Under the pieces are notes generated by a model that saw nothing but the letters and a program-made list of their open reading frames with translations, ran no database searches and had not been told where the DNA came from. Made by a program: the position numbers and the translations under genes. From assembly GCA_002332615.1 (NCBI GenBank), contig DDAL01000008.1:537494-555603 (forward strand): a DNA stretch of 18,110 nucleotides. Direction: 5' to 3'. This DNA is from Sphingobacteriaceae bacterium UBA2059 (GTDB lineage Bacteria; Bacteroidota; Bacteroidia; Sphingobacteriales; Sphingobacteriaceae). Each line of letters begins with the position of its first letter. The stretch's first letter is position 1. Shown here one piece after another: positions 5,789 to 13,352 of this stretch.

Positions 5789-7636
5789 ATGTCGGATATT
5801 ATTCAGCTTTTACCAGATTCAGTAGCCAATCAAATTGCAGCAGGAGAAGTAGTTCAAAGGCCGGCTTCGGCAGTAAAAGAATTAATAGAAAACTCAATTG
5901 ATGCCGGTGCTTCTACTATACGCCTGGTTGTAAAAGATGCAGGCAAATCTCTTATCCAGCTTATTGATGATGGCTGCGGAATGAGCCTTACCGACGCCCG
6001 CATGTGCTTTGAGCGGCATGCTACCTCTAAAATACGTAAGGCCGGCGATCTTTTTTCCATAAGGACCATGGGCTTCCGGGGCGAGGCTATGGCCTCTATT
6101 GCTGCTATTGCCCAGGTTGAACTTAAAACTCGTCGCCACGAGGATGAACTGGGTACTTCAGTTATCATAGAGGGCTCGGAAATTGTAAATCATGAGCCGG
6201 TTATGTGTCCCGCCGGTACCAGTACCTGCGTTAAGAACTTGTTTTATAATACGCCCGGACGGCGCAATTTTTTAAAGAGCAACCCGGTCGAGCTAAGGCA
6301 TATTATTGATGAGTTTCAGCGTGTGGCACTGGCTCATCCCGAAATACATTTTACATTTCATAGCGACGGCAGCGAGGTATTTCATCTCCCTAAAAGTACT
6401 CTTAAGCAACGAATTGTTCACGTGTTTGGCAATTCGTATAATCAAAAGCTGGTTCCGTTGCAGGAAGAAACAAGCATTATCAGTGTAAGTGGTTACATCG
6501 GCAAGCCCGAGTTTGCCAAGAAAACGCGGGGTGAGCAGTTCTTTTTTGTCAATAAGCGGTTTATCAAGGATCCTTATCTCAATAATGCCATTCTGAATGC
6601 TTACAGAGAGCTTCTTCCTGCAGACAGCTATCCTTTATACGTGCTTTTTATAGAGATAGACCCTTCTCACATTGATATTAATGTTCATCCTACTAAAACA
6701 GAGATCAAGTATCAGGATGATAAGGCCATTTATGCCATTATCCGTTCGTCCGTTAAACGCTCCCTGGGGCAGTACAATATTACTCCTACTATAGACTTCG
6801 ACCAGGAAACGGGCTTTAACGGTATGATCACGCCCATTAAGGAAGAAGATATTGTTCCGCCTCAAATTAGCTTTAACCCTTCTTTCAATCCCTTTAGCAA
6901 CAATAGCTCATCGGGTTCGGCAGAAGCCTATGTGCCCGGTGGTTCTTATAAACAACGATCGCAACGCTGGGATTCTTTGTACGAAATACTGGAGGGGCAG
7001 CGGGAGGAACCCCGTCAGGCAGAATTGTCTATAAGTGTTGAAGATAATGATGAGCGGGTGTCGGCAAGTGATGGCCAGTTCTTCCAGCTGCATAACCGCC
7101 TTATACTATCGCCGATAAAGTCGGGCATAATGCTAATAGACCAGCAGGCTGCTCATGAACGTATACTTTATGAACGTTTTTTAGAGCAGCTTGAAACGCA
7201 TCAGGGCCTTAGCCAGCAAAGTCTTTTTCCTCAGACGGTTACTCTGCCACCTTCGGATTTTGAACTTGTTAAGGAACTTATGAGTGATATCACGGCTTTG
7301 GGCTTTCAAATACGCGAGTTTGGAAAAAATACGTTTATTATTGAGGGTATTCCTGCCGAAATTAGCTTGAATGTAAACGAAATAGGTATGTTGGAGCAGT
7401 TAATAGAGGGGTTTAAGTATGACTTTAGTGAACTTAAGCTTCAAAAACGTGATGCGCTTGCCAGAAGCATGGCGCGTAATTCGGCTATCAAAGCTGGTTC
7501 AAGCCTTTCTCAGGAAGAGATGAACTCGCTCATTGATGAGCTCTTTGCCTGTCAGAAACCCAATCTTTCTTTAAGTGGAAAGCCTGTTATTGTTAAATAC
7601 TCTATTGAAACACTTTTGCAGAAGTTTGAAAAATAG
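5789..7636 (+). CDS. DNA mismatch repair protein MutL
   Basis: The product is 615 aa. I chose ATG 5789 because the next residues match the invariant MutL N-terminus (I-Q-L-L-P-D-S-V-A-N-Q-I-A-A-G-E-V-V); an upstream TTG would add seven unlikely residues. The GHKL ATPase motifs are intact: E34-N35 in K-E-L-I-E-N-S-I-D-A-G-A, D-D-G-C-G-M (60-65) and G-F-R-G-E-A (95-100). A low-complexity linker (about 350-420) leads to the C-terminal dimerisation domain. The endonuclease motif DQHA(x)2E(x)4E appears as D451-Q-Q-A-A-H-E457...E462 (His to Gln). The CPHGRP metal motif is S594-L-S-G-K-P599, and the ACxxAIxA motif has Arg (R563) in place of Cys. Nicking activity is therefore doubtful, and MutL may act mainly as an ATP-driven matchmaker. 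A rhomboid gene follows after 24 bp, then a nuclease-family gene, probably one operon. Confidence 0.95.
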   Translation: MSDIIQLLPDSVANQIAAGEVVQRPASAVKELIENSIDAGASTIRLVVKDAGKSLIQLIDDGCGMSLTDARMCFERHATSKIRKAGDLFSIRTMGFRGEAMASIAAIAQVELKTRRHEDELGTSVIIEGSEIVNHEPVMCPAGTSTCVKNLFYNTPGRRNFLKSNPVELRHIIDEFQRVALAHPEIHFTFHSDGSEVFHLPKSTLKQRIVHVFGNSYNQKLVPLQEETSIISVSGYIGKPEFAKKTRGEQFFFVNKRFIKDPYLNNAILNAYRELLPADSYPLYVLFIEIDPSHIDINVHPTKTEIKYQDDKAIYAIIRSSVKRSLGQYNITPTIDFDQETGFNGMITPIKEEDIVPPQISFNPSFNPFSNNSSSGSAEAYVPGGSYKQRSQRWDSLYEILEGQREEPRQAELSISVEDNDERVSASDGQFFQLHNRLILSPIKSGIMLIDQQAAHERILYERFLEQLETHQGLSQQSLFPQTVTLPPSDFELVKELMSDITALGFQIREFGKNTFIIEGIPAEISLNVNEIGMLEQLIEGFKYDFSELKLQKRDALARSMARNSAIKAGSSLSQEEMNSLIDELFACQKPNLSLSGKPVIVKYSIETLLQKFEK

Positions 7637-7660
7637 GTTCTCCTGCATTAAACATTGAAA

Positions 7661-8386
7661 ATGAATAGTTATACCAGACCCTCATCTCCTTTCGCTAATA
7701 TTTCGCCGGTTGTTAAAAACCTGCTTATTATTAACGGTATATTTTATCTTGCCACCATGCTGTTCAGTAGCAACGGTTCCTATCCGCTTGTTCAGTATCT
7801 TGCTGTGTATTATCCGGATTCGCCTTTCTTCAGGCCCTGGCAAATCATCACTTATATGTTTATGCACAGCCCGGTAAGCTTTGCTCATATTGCGTTTAAT
7901 ATGTTTGCTCTCTTTACGTTTGGCAATGCGCTGGAGTATGTAATGGGTTCAAAGCGCTTTCTTACTTTCTATTTATTAACGGGCCTGGGCGCGCTGGTTC
8001 TTCAGTTTGCTGTGCAGGCGTTCGAAGTGTATTCTATTGCTGGGAGTATTCGTGTTGACCCCTCTATGACTATTGCAAACCAGTCTCAGTTTGAAACGCT
8101 TAGGGGTATTTACAGTTCGCCAATGCTGGGTGCATCGGGCGCCATCTTTGGTGTTCTTATTGCTTTTGGTATGCTGTTTCCTAATGCAGAGCTTTTTATT
8201 ATATTTTTCCCTGTTCCTATAAAAGCAAAGTATATTATACCGGTATATATTGTGCTTGAGCTTTTTCTGGGCGTATCCCGCATATCTGGAGACTCAGTAG
8301 CGCATTTTGCGCATCTGGGAGGCGCTCTTTTTGGCTTCCTGCTTGTAAAGATGTGGGGTATACGAAGGCAGGGAGGTTTCTTTTAA
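7661..8386 (+). CDS. Rhomboid family intramembrane serine protease
   Basis: The product is 241 aa with about six transmembrane segments. Rhomboids cleave transmembrane substrates within the bilayer using a Ser-His dyad. Visible motifs are H76-I-A-F-N80 in the second helix (oxyanion and structural residues), the nucleophile motif G157-A-S159-G-A in helix 4, and H218 in A-H-L-G-G-A-L-F-G in helix 6. The stretch about 123-150 between helices 3 and 4 is a longer hydrophilic loop than in minimal GlpG. The ATG at 7661 is preferred over a TTG two codons earlier. It lies 24 bp after mutL and 55 bp before the endonuclease/exonuclease/phosphatase gene. From memory, mutL followed by rhomboid gene(s) and such a nuclease-family gene recurs in Bacteroidota, suggesting co-transcription; a functional link to mismatch repair is unproven. 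The natural substrate is unknown. Confidence 0.92.
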   Translation: MNSYTRPSSPFANISPVVKNLLIINGIFYLATMLFSSNGSYPLVQYLAVYYPDSPFFRPWQIITYMFMHSPVSFAHIAFNMFALFTFGNALEYVMGSKRFLTFYLLTGLGALVLQFAVQAFEVYSIAGSIRVDPSMTIANQSQFETLRGIYSSPMLGASGAIFGVLIAFGMLFPNAELFIIFFPVPIKAKYIIPVYIVLELFLGVSRISGDSVAHFAHLGGALFGFLLVKMWGIRRQGGFF

Positions 8387-8441
8387 TCTTAAACGGCTGG
8401 TATGCATATCTTGACTACTACAGCCGGTGAGGACATGGGTA

Positions 8442-9557
8442 ATGGCTAAACGCAGAAGAAAGAAGAAAACGGGCTTTTTCAGCCGCATTATATTGTTTTT
8501 AAACGCCGCATCGGTCTTGCTGCTGGTGCTTAGTTATCTGGCGTCTTATGTGGATCCTTCCACATTCTGGCCATTGGCCTTCTTTGGTCTTGGCTACCCT
8601 CTGTTTTTATTGTTGAATGGTTTGTTCATTCTATACTGGCTCTTTTCCCGCCCGGCTTACGCTATGCTTTCACTGCTGGCTATTCTCCTGGGCTGGAAGT
8701 TTTTTGTCAGTACCTTCGGTTTGAATTCCGAACAGGTGGTTCACACGCATCCGCAGGATAACATTGTTCGGGTAATGACCTGGAACGTACATAACTTCCG
8801 TTCTGTGAGCCCCGGGGGCAGCGACTATGCCAAGGATGATATGCTTGCTGTAATTGCCCGCGAACAGCCGGATATTCTTTGTGTGCAGGAATATTATTCC
8901 AAGCGCCGGGGCGCCGGAAACATTCGTAAGAATATCGAGGACATTCTTCAGTCTAAGTCCTATTACCTCAATGCAGACTTTAGTAATCCGTGGGAAGTGT
9001 CCGGGATGGCTATCTTTTCAAAACTTAATGTGAAAGATACAGGCTCGGTTACCTTTGATAAGCCTCACTCGGGGAATAAGGCCATCTTTGCCGATTTCGA
9101 AGTGAAAGGTAAGCGGTTCAGAGTCTATAATATTCACTTGCAATCTATCCGCTTCCAGCCTGAAGACTACGAGTATATACGAAATGTGCGTGTAAATAAT
9201 GGGGATGTTATTTCGCCGAGGCGTATTGTAGGCAGGCTTAAGCGTGCATTTATAAAACGCAGTTCGCAGGTTAAAATGCTTGCCAGCCATGCTGCATCTA
9301 CTCCTTACCCTACAATATTTGCAGGCGATTTTAACGACACTCCTAACTCATACGCCTTGAATACATTGCTTGCCGGTAAAGTAAATGCGTTTCGTAAAAA
9401 GGGAAGTGGATTTGGTATTACGTATAACGGCGACTTTCCAAACTTCCAGATTGATTACATCCTGGCAGCAAAGCAGTTTGCTGTAATGAGTTATTATGTG
9501 GTTTCAAGGAAACTATCGGATCATTATCCTGTAATTGCTGATATTGAGATAAGATAA
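8442..9557 (+). CDS. Membrane-anchored endonuclease/exonuclease/phosphatase (EEP) family protein
   Basis: The product is 371 aa. The ATG at 8442 (M-A-K-R-R-R-K-K-K) is preferred to an upstream GTG because a very basic N-terminus followed by hydrophobic helices is typical here. Three membrane segments at about 15-36, 46-68 and 72-92 precede the EEP domain from about 108. Catalytic motifs are complete: T113-W-N115-V-H-N, Q149-E150, N230-I-H232, G295-D296-F-N298-D and S359-D360-H361. The family performs Mg-dependent phosphodiester or phosphate-ester hydrolysis (DNase I, exonuclease III, sphingomyelinase, inositol phosphatases); which substrate applies cannot be told from sequence. With three segments and a basic N-terminus the catalytic domain could face the periplasm. 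It is the last gene of the mutL cluster. The 112-bp gap to accA has only a weak bulged hairpin and no clear terminator. Confidence 0.87.
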   Translation: MAKRRRKKKTGFFSRIILFLNAASVLLLVLSYLASYVDPSTFWPLAFFGLGYPLFLLLNGLFILYWLFSRPAYAMLSLLAILLGWKFFVSTFGLNSEQVVHTHPQDNIVRVMTWNVHNFRSVSPGGSDYAKDDMLAVIAREQPDILCVQEYYSKRRGAGNIRKNIEDILQSKSYYLNADFSNPWEVSGMAIFSKLNVKDTGSVTFDKPHSGNKAIFADFEVKGKRFRVYNIHLQSIRFQPEDYEYIRNVRVNNGDVISPRRIVGRLKRAFIKRSSQVKMLASHAASTPYPTIFAGDFNDTPNSYALNTLLAGKVNAFRKKGSGFGITYNGDFPNFQIDYILAAKQFAVMSYYVVSRKLSDHYPVIADIEIR

Positions 9558-9669
9558 TACCCTGCTAATGATCATAAATGTGGTAGAACCTTTAACTCTG
9601 GAAAGAGGTCGGTTGAGCGGTCGTTTAGCGTGAAAGATCACTGGATAAGCGAGGGAAGAAAGGCTTTTA

Positions 9670-10626
9670 TCAGCCTTCTTCAACCATGCCCATTGAGCAA
9701 AACTTGCTTATTCGCTCTTCTACAAGTTGTTCCTTTGTTTTTTCTTTCAGAGCGTGAATTTCTTGTAATAACCTTGCTTTGAGTGTTGCGGCCATAGCTT
9801 GCGGATTCTGATGCGCGCCTCCCAGCGGTTCTTCTATAATGCCATCAATAAGACGATTATCAAGCATGTTTTCGGCTGTAAGTTTAAGGCACTCTGCTGC
9901 CCGTTCCTTTTGATCCCAACTGCGCCATAAGATGGCTGAGCAGTTCTCTGGAGAAATTACCGAGTACCAGGAATGCTCAAGCATTAACACTTTATCGCCG
10001 ACCCCTATGCCGAGCGCTCCTCCCGAGGCCCCTTCGCCTATAATAACACATACAATAGGCGTTTGCAGTACAGACATTTCCATTAGATTACGCGCAATGG
10101 CTTCGCCTTGTCCGCGTTCTTCAGCTTCAAGGCCCGGATAGGCCCCCGGGGTGTCAATTAAGGTTATTACCGGCTTATTGAACTTTTCGGCCAGCCGCAT
10201 CAGGCGCAGTGCTTTGCGGTAACCTTCAGGGTTAGCCATTCCAAAGTTCCTGTATTGTCTTTGTTTGGTATTGGTGCCTTTTTGATGACCAATGATCATT
10301 ACCGTTTCGCCATTAAGGGTTGCAAAGCCACCTACAATAGCTGTATCATCTTTTACGGTACGATCTCCATGGAGTTCTATAAAGTCCTCACACATCATTT
10401 CAATGTACTGAAGCGTATAAGGCCGCTCAGGGTGTCTTGATATCTGAACCTTTTGCCATCCGTTTAGATTGCCGTAGATATCTTTACGGGTAGCATTCAA
10501 TTGCTCGTTCAGCTCATTCATCGTTTCAGACACATCTACATTAGTTTTCTGTGCCACCTGCTTAACCTTTTCAATTTGCTGTTCGAGCTCAGCGATAGGT
10601 TTTTCAAAATCAAATGATGTATTCAT
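9670..10626 (-). CDS. Acetyl-CoA carboxylase carboxyltransferase subunit alpha AccA
   Basis: The product is 318 aa, matching the E. coli protein in length (319 aa). AccA pairs with AccD in an alpha2-beta2 carboxyltransferase that moves the carboxyl group from carboxybiotin to acetyl-CoA, giving malonyl-CoA for fatty-acid synthesis in the cytosol. Recognition is by long conserved stretches: F-E-K-P-I-A-E-L-E at the N-terminus, H-P-E-R-P-Y-T-L-Q-Y-I, F-I-E-L-H-G-D-R, I-G-H-Q-K-G, N-F-G-M-A-N-P-E-G-Y-R-K-A-L-R, D-T-P-G-A-Y-P-G, the crotonase-fold oxyanion stretch G-E-G-A-S-G-G-A-L, and S-V-I-S-P-E. No zinc finger is expected (that is in AccD). accD is not in the window, so the subunits are encoded apart, as is common. 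A strong Bacteroidota promoter lies just upstream (10651-10680), so the gene is probably transcribed alone. Confidence 0.96.
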   Translation of the reverse strand: MNTSFDFEKPIAELEQQIEKVKQVAQKTNVDVSETMNELNEQLNATRKDIYGNLNGWQKVQISRHPERPYTLQYIEMMCEDFIELHGDRTVKDDTAIVGGFATLNGETVMIIGHQKGTNTKQRQYRNFGMANPEGYRKALRLMRLAEKFNKPVITLIDTPGAYPGLEAEERGQGEAIARNLMEMSVLQTPIVCVIIGEGASGGALGIGVGDKVLMLEHSWYSVISPENCSAILWRSWDQKERAAECLKLTAENMLDNRLIDGIIEEPLGGAHQNPQAMAATLKARLLQEIHALKEKTKEQLVEERISKFCSMGMVEEG

Positions 10627-10650
10627 TTATCTATTTTAAAAAATAAGAGA

Positions 10651-10680
10651 CAAAGTTACTGATAATTAATAAAGCTCAAA
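10651..10680 (-). promoter_or_regulatory. accA promoter (Bacteroidota type)
   Basis: Read on the minus strand, TTTG (10680-10677), an 18-bp spacer and TAACTTTG (10658-10651) fit the Bacteroidota sigma-A consensus TTTG-N17-20-TAnnTTTG. The start codon of accA is at 10626, which leaves a leader of about 20 nt. This is one of the two best promoter matches in the window. Confidence 0.75.
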
Positions 10681-10746
10681 GCAGCAGCGCATGTTTGCGA
10701 AGTGTATATTTTTGATATCCCTGTCACAGGTGAGGGGTTTGTGCAT

Positions 10747-10792
10747 ATCCAAGGACGGCCTGCATTACTAATAATGCAGGCCGTCCTTGGAT
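10747..10792. terminator. Perfect 21-bp inverted repeat, probable transcription terminator hairpin
   Basis: Arms 10747-10767 and 10772-10792 are perfectly complementary over 21 bp around a 4-nt loop (CTAA). The core is CCAAGGACGGCCTGCATTA and its complement. It lies 65 bp after the pseudouridine synthase stop and before the accA promoter, where a terminator is expected. No T-run follows on the minus strand; on the plus strand a weak T-rich stretch (10799-10807) begins seven bases beyond the stem. It may terminate without a U-tract, shape mRNA 3' ends, or be a mobile palindrome. It separates the two minus-strand genes in any case. Confidence 0.55.
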
Positions 10793-10809
10793 CTATAGCT
10801 TTTGTTTCG

Positions 10810-10834
10810 GGTAGCGGCTTTCCGGCCCGCTACC
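10810..10834. terminator. Second hairpin downstream of the pseudouridine synthase gene
   Basis: GGTAGCGG (10810-10817) and CCGCTACC (10827-10834) form an 8-bp GC-rich stem with a 9-nt loop. It starts 23 bp after the pseudouridine synthase stop on the minus strand and 18 bp before the longer 21-bp hairpin. No T-run follows, so a role in 3'-end formation or mRNA stability is a guess from position. Confidence 0.35.
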
Positions 10835-10856
10835 ATCGCTTTAGGTGTTGATCTGA

Positions 10857-12296
10857 TTATTTGATAAAGTGCTTAAGTTGGATCACCTCTTTCTCTTCCA
10901 GATGCCTCCATCTGCCTCTGGGCAGGTCTTTTTTGGTAAGGTTTGCATAAACAACACGGTCAAGTTTAATAACTTCGTAGCCAAGGTGTTCGAAAATGCG
11001 TCTGACAATGCGGTTTTTTCCGCTATGTATCTGTATGCCTACTTCTCTCTTGCTCCCTCCCTGTACATAACTTACGGCGTCGGGTTTAATCAGCCCGTCC
11101 TCCAGCTCTAGTCCAAAAAGTATTTTATTTAAATCGCCCTGAGTAAGACTTTTATCGAGTTCAACATGATAAAGCTTAACGATGTTGTTTCTTGGGTGAG
11201 ATAGCTTCTCTGCCAGGTCGCCGTCATTTGTCATCAGCAGTAGCCCGGTTGTATTTCTGTCCAGCCGCCCGATAGGGTAAATTCGTTCATGAGATGCTTT
11301 TTCTACAAGTTGCATCACTGTTCTGCGCTCCTGTGGGTCGTCTGTAGTAGTAATATAGTCTTTCGGTTTATTCAACAGAACATAGACCATCTTTTCGCGC
11401 TTTAAGGTTTCGCCATTGTAGCGTATAGTATCTTTGCTCGGGTCAACTTTGAAGCCAAGTTCAGATATTACTTCTCCATTTACCGAAACAACTCCTGCCT
11501 CTATTAGTTCGTCGGCCTTTCTACGAGAGCAGATGCCTGCATTAGCAATGTATCTGTTCAGGCGGATTTTTCCATCGCTGTCTGCAAGTTGGGGCTTGCC
11601 TTTACGTCCGCGCATAACAGGTCCTTCAAGCCTTTCTTCGGAAGTCCATTTGCGCGTTTGGTCATCGTCATAACGTCTGCGCTCCCTAAAGGGTCTGCTA
11701 TCCGTTGGGCGGTCACCGGATGAGTGTCTTTGCTCTCCGGACTCAGGTCTTGACGGTCTTTCGGAGTAGGTCCTTCCTTCGTCGCGTTTCACGAAAGGTT
11801 TGCGTTCGCTGTCTCCTCCAAAGCTTCTCTTTTTATCTCCAAAGTCTCCTCCTCTTGCAGGTCTGTCTGAGTAAGGCCTGTCGCCATCGCGTTTCACGAA
11901 AGGTTTGCGTTCGCTGTCTCCTCCAAAGCTTCTTTTCTTATCTCCAAAGTCTCCTCCTCTTGACGGTCTGTCTGAGTAAGGCCTGTCGCCATCGCGTTTC
12001 ACGAAAGGTTTGCGTTCGCTGTCTCCTCCAAAGCTTCTCTTTTTATCTCCAAAGTCTCCTCCTCTTGACGGTCTGTCTGAGTAAGGCCTGTCGCCGTCGC
12101 GTTTCACGAAAGGTCTGCGCTCGCCGTCTCCGCCAAAGCTCTTTCCTGCATAAGGGGATGAATCCCGTCTGTTGCTGTCGAACTTCTTGTTTCTGTCGCT
12201 GTTAGTGGCATCGTTACGAGAGCTTTTTGAGCTATCGAAGCGATTCTTGTTGAATGATTTGTCTTCCCGACTGTTCTTGTTGTTTTTATATGGCAT
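10857..12296 (-). CDS. RsuA/RluB-family rRNA pseudouridine synthase with a repetitive charged N-terminal extension
   Basis: The product is 479 aa. The C-terminal half is a standard enzyme converting a specific rRNA uridine to pseudouridine. It has an S4 RNA-binding domain at about 243-300 (I-R-L-N-R-Y-I-A-N-A-G...S-R-R-K-A-D-E-L-I), a catalytic domain with G343-R-L-D346-R-N-T-T-G where D346 is the nucleophile, then K-x-Y-H-V (374-378), and G-K-N-R-I-V-R-R-I (426-434) near the end. The RluB-like assignment is by family; RluE, RluF or RsuA specificity is not excluded. The first 240 residues are extra: an Asn/Ser/Lys-rich start (1-50), then a 35-residue unit (about S-F-G-G-D-S-E-R-K-P-F-V-K-R-D-G) three times in tandem at 53-157, a decaying fourth copy to about 181, and a basic linker. 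This part is very likely disordered and RNA-binding, like RGG-type tails. The gene diverges from the transglycosylase gene. Confidence 0.9.
   Translation of the reverse strand: MPYKNNKNSREDKSFNKNRFDSSKSSRNDATNSDRNKKFDSNRRDSSPYAGKSFGGDGERRPFVKRDGDRPYSDRPSRGGDFGDKKRSFGGDSERKPFVKRDGDRPYSDRPSRGGDFGDKKRSFGGDSERKPFVKRDGDRPYSDRPARGGDFGDKKRSFGGDSERKPFVKRDEGRTYSERPSRPESGEQRHSSGDRPTDSRPFRERRRYDDDQTRKWTSEERLEGPVMRGRKGKPQLADSDGKIRLNRYIANAGICSRRKADELIEAGVVSVNGEVISELGFKVDPSKDTIRYNGETLKREKMVYVLLNKPKDYITTTDDPQERRTVMQLVEKASHERIYPIGRLDRNTTGLLLMTNDGDLAEKLSHPRNNIVKLYHVELDKSLTQGDLNKILFGLELEDGLIKPDAVSYVQGGSKREVGIQIHSGKNRIVRRIFEHLGYEVIKLDRVVYANLTKKDLPRGRWRHLEEKEVIQLKHFIK
11754..12140 (-). repeat. In-frame 105-bp tandem repeat inside the pseudouridine synthase gene
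   Basis: Three full 105-bp units (12140-11826) and a partial, diverging fourth encode the 35-residue repeat. The units are almost identical at nucleotide level, including synonymous positions; the visible differences are a few bases such as a CTCTTTTTA/CTTTTCTTA variant and a GACGG/GCAGG variant on the plus strand. Near identity at silent positions points to recent duplication or gene conversion. Copy number probably varies between strains, always in whole codons. It is not a CRISPR: there are no spacers. Confidence 0.92.
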
Positions 12297-12327
12297 GATA
12301 TGCTTGTGAGCCCATTAAATGGGGGTG

Positions 12328-12364
12328 TAAAGGTAGCTAAAATTAATGATTTAAAGGTAGTTAA
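12328..12364 (-). promoter_or_regulatory. Two TACCTTTA boxes upstream of the pseudouridine synthase gene
   Basis: The 13-bp unit TAAAGGTAG(C/T)TAA occurs at 12328-12340 and 12352-12364, spaced 24 bp. On the minus strand each contains TACCTTTA, one mismatch (last base) from the -7 element TAnnTTTG. The nearer one is about 32 bp before the start codon at 12296, a plausible promoter position. There is no clear TTTG -33 element, and the duplication could instead be a regulator site. Confidence 0.35.
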
Positions 12365-12443
12365 GCATTTGTAAATAGAATGCTTAAAACAGGTATAAAA
12401 GCGTTCCTTAAAAGAGCTGTAAATAAGTGCTTGTTTGTAAGTG

Positions 12444-12474
12444 TTTGATGGTTAAATAAATAAGTGTACCTTTG
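12444..12474 (+). promoter_or_regulatory. Promoter of the transglycosylase-uvrA operon (Bacteroidota type)
   Basis: TTTG (12444-12447), a 19-bp spacer and TACCTTTG (12467-12474) match the Bacteroidota consensus fully. Transcription would start near 12480, leaving a leader of about 25-30 nt before the ATG at 12510. No other convincing promoter appears before the downstream genes, which supports read-through into uvrA and beyond. Confidence 0.75.
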
Positions 12475-12509
12475 GAAGTTTTTTTACATTAAAAAGTTGG
12501 TATAAACGT

Positions 12510-13343
12510 ATGACAAAGAAACATTTGGTTGCGTGTTGTCTGGTATGTGTTTTCATGGTTTCTGCGGAAATAAACAAGGGTAATACACTTTTAACACACG
12601 GCATCAATACACCGCATAAGCCAGGTTTAGACGCTCCTGATGACAGCACCGGGGAAGAAGAAAGACTACTCTCTTTTGCAAATGAATTAATTCCCCTGGA
12701 TAACGAAAAAGTAGCTTACAGGATGAACGCTCATCTTAAGGCGCACCGTTTTTCGCGCATTCAAACCAACCGGCTCCACTACCGGGCGGCCCGCTGGTTC
12801 CCTGTAATTGAGCCTATATTGCGCCGTTATGGAATCCCGCAGGATTTTAAATATATACCTTTGGTTGAAAGCGGGATGTCCAAGGGGCCCGATTCGCCAA
12901 AAGGCGCATCCGGTTTCTGGCAGTTTATGCCTGGTACGGCTCGGAACTATGGATTAAGGGTCGACCGGCATATAGACGAGCGCAAGGATGTTCGCAAAGC
13001 CACTGTTGCAGCCTGCCTTTATTTGAAAGATATGTACAGTTATTTCAATAACTGGACGCTTGTTGCGGCGGCCTACAATGTGGGCGAGAATGCAATCAAA
13101 AAAGAACTGGGCCGGGGCAACGATAATTATTATGAAATGAAACTGAACAGAGAGACCGCTTCGTATGTTTACAAGCTGGTGTCTATGAAGGAAATCATTG
13201 AGAATCCCGTGGAGTATGGATTTAAAGAAGGATCTCTCTATGCTTATAAAGTCGGTTTGCCTAAGCAAATGCCTTTTGCAGAAAGAAGAATGGACATGGC
13301 AGCCTTGCAGGCGTTGCATTTATTAAAGCCTGCACTACTTTAA
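12510..13343 (+). CDS. Lytic murein transglycosylase (SLT domain, GH23)
   Basis: The product is 277 aa. It begins with a short signal peptide (K3-K4, core at about 6-18), so it acts in the periplasm on peptidoglycan, cleaving the MurNAc-GlcNAc bond with formation of 1,6-anhydro-MurNAc. The GH23 domain covers about 95-235 with the usual motifs: I-P-L-V-E120-S (catalytic Glu), G-A-S-G-F-W-Q-F-M-P-G-T-A (132-144) and A-A-A-Y-N-V-G-E (186-193). The arrangement resembles the catalytic domain of MltD, but no C-terminal LysM repeats are present, so it is a minimal form without its own glycan-binding module. C9, C10 and C13 lie within the signal peptide without a good lipobox, so it is probably soluble or anchored by the uncleaved helix. 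It is first in an operon with uvrA, whose start follows after 9 bp. Confidence 0.9.
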   Translation: MTKKHLVACCLVCVFMVSAEINKGNTLLTHGINTPHKPGLDAPDDSTGEEERLLSFANELIPLDNEKVAYRMNAHLKAHRFSRIQTNRLHYRAARWFPVIEPILRRYGIPQDFKYIPLVESGMSKGPDSPKGASGFWQFMPGTARNYGLRVDRHIDERKDVRKATVAACLYLKDMYSYFNNWTLVAAAYNVGENAIKKELGRGNDNYYEMKLNRETASYVYKLVSMKEIIENPVEYGFKEGSLYAYKVGLPKQMPFAERRMDMAALQALHLLKPALL

Positions 13344-13352
13344 ACAAGATAC

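Noticed and set aside
9655..9681. Hairpin at the 3' end of accA as a terminator
   Set aside because: The stem has a bulge, overlaps the accA stop codon and has no T-run on either side; it may be chance.
10707..10714. TATTTTTG as a plus-strand promoter
   Set aside because: The only TTTG upstream is 9 bp away, the strong hairpin follows directly, and no + gene lies downstream.
11754..12140. CRISPR-like regular repeats
   Set aside because: The repeats are contiguous, in frame and without spacers; they are protein-coding.
11705..12205. Long + strand ORF (166 codons) antisense to the repeat region
   Set aside because: It is a by-product of the 105-bp repeat: a stop-free period in one unit is stop-free in all. 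The minus strand encodes the S4/pseudouridine synthase in frame with the repeat.
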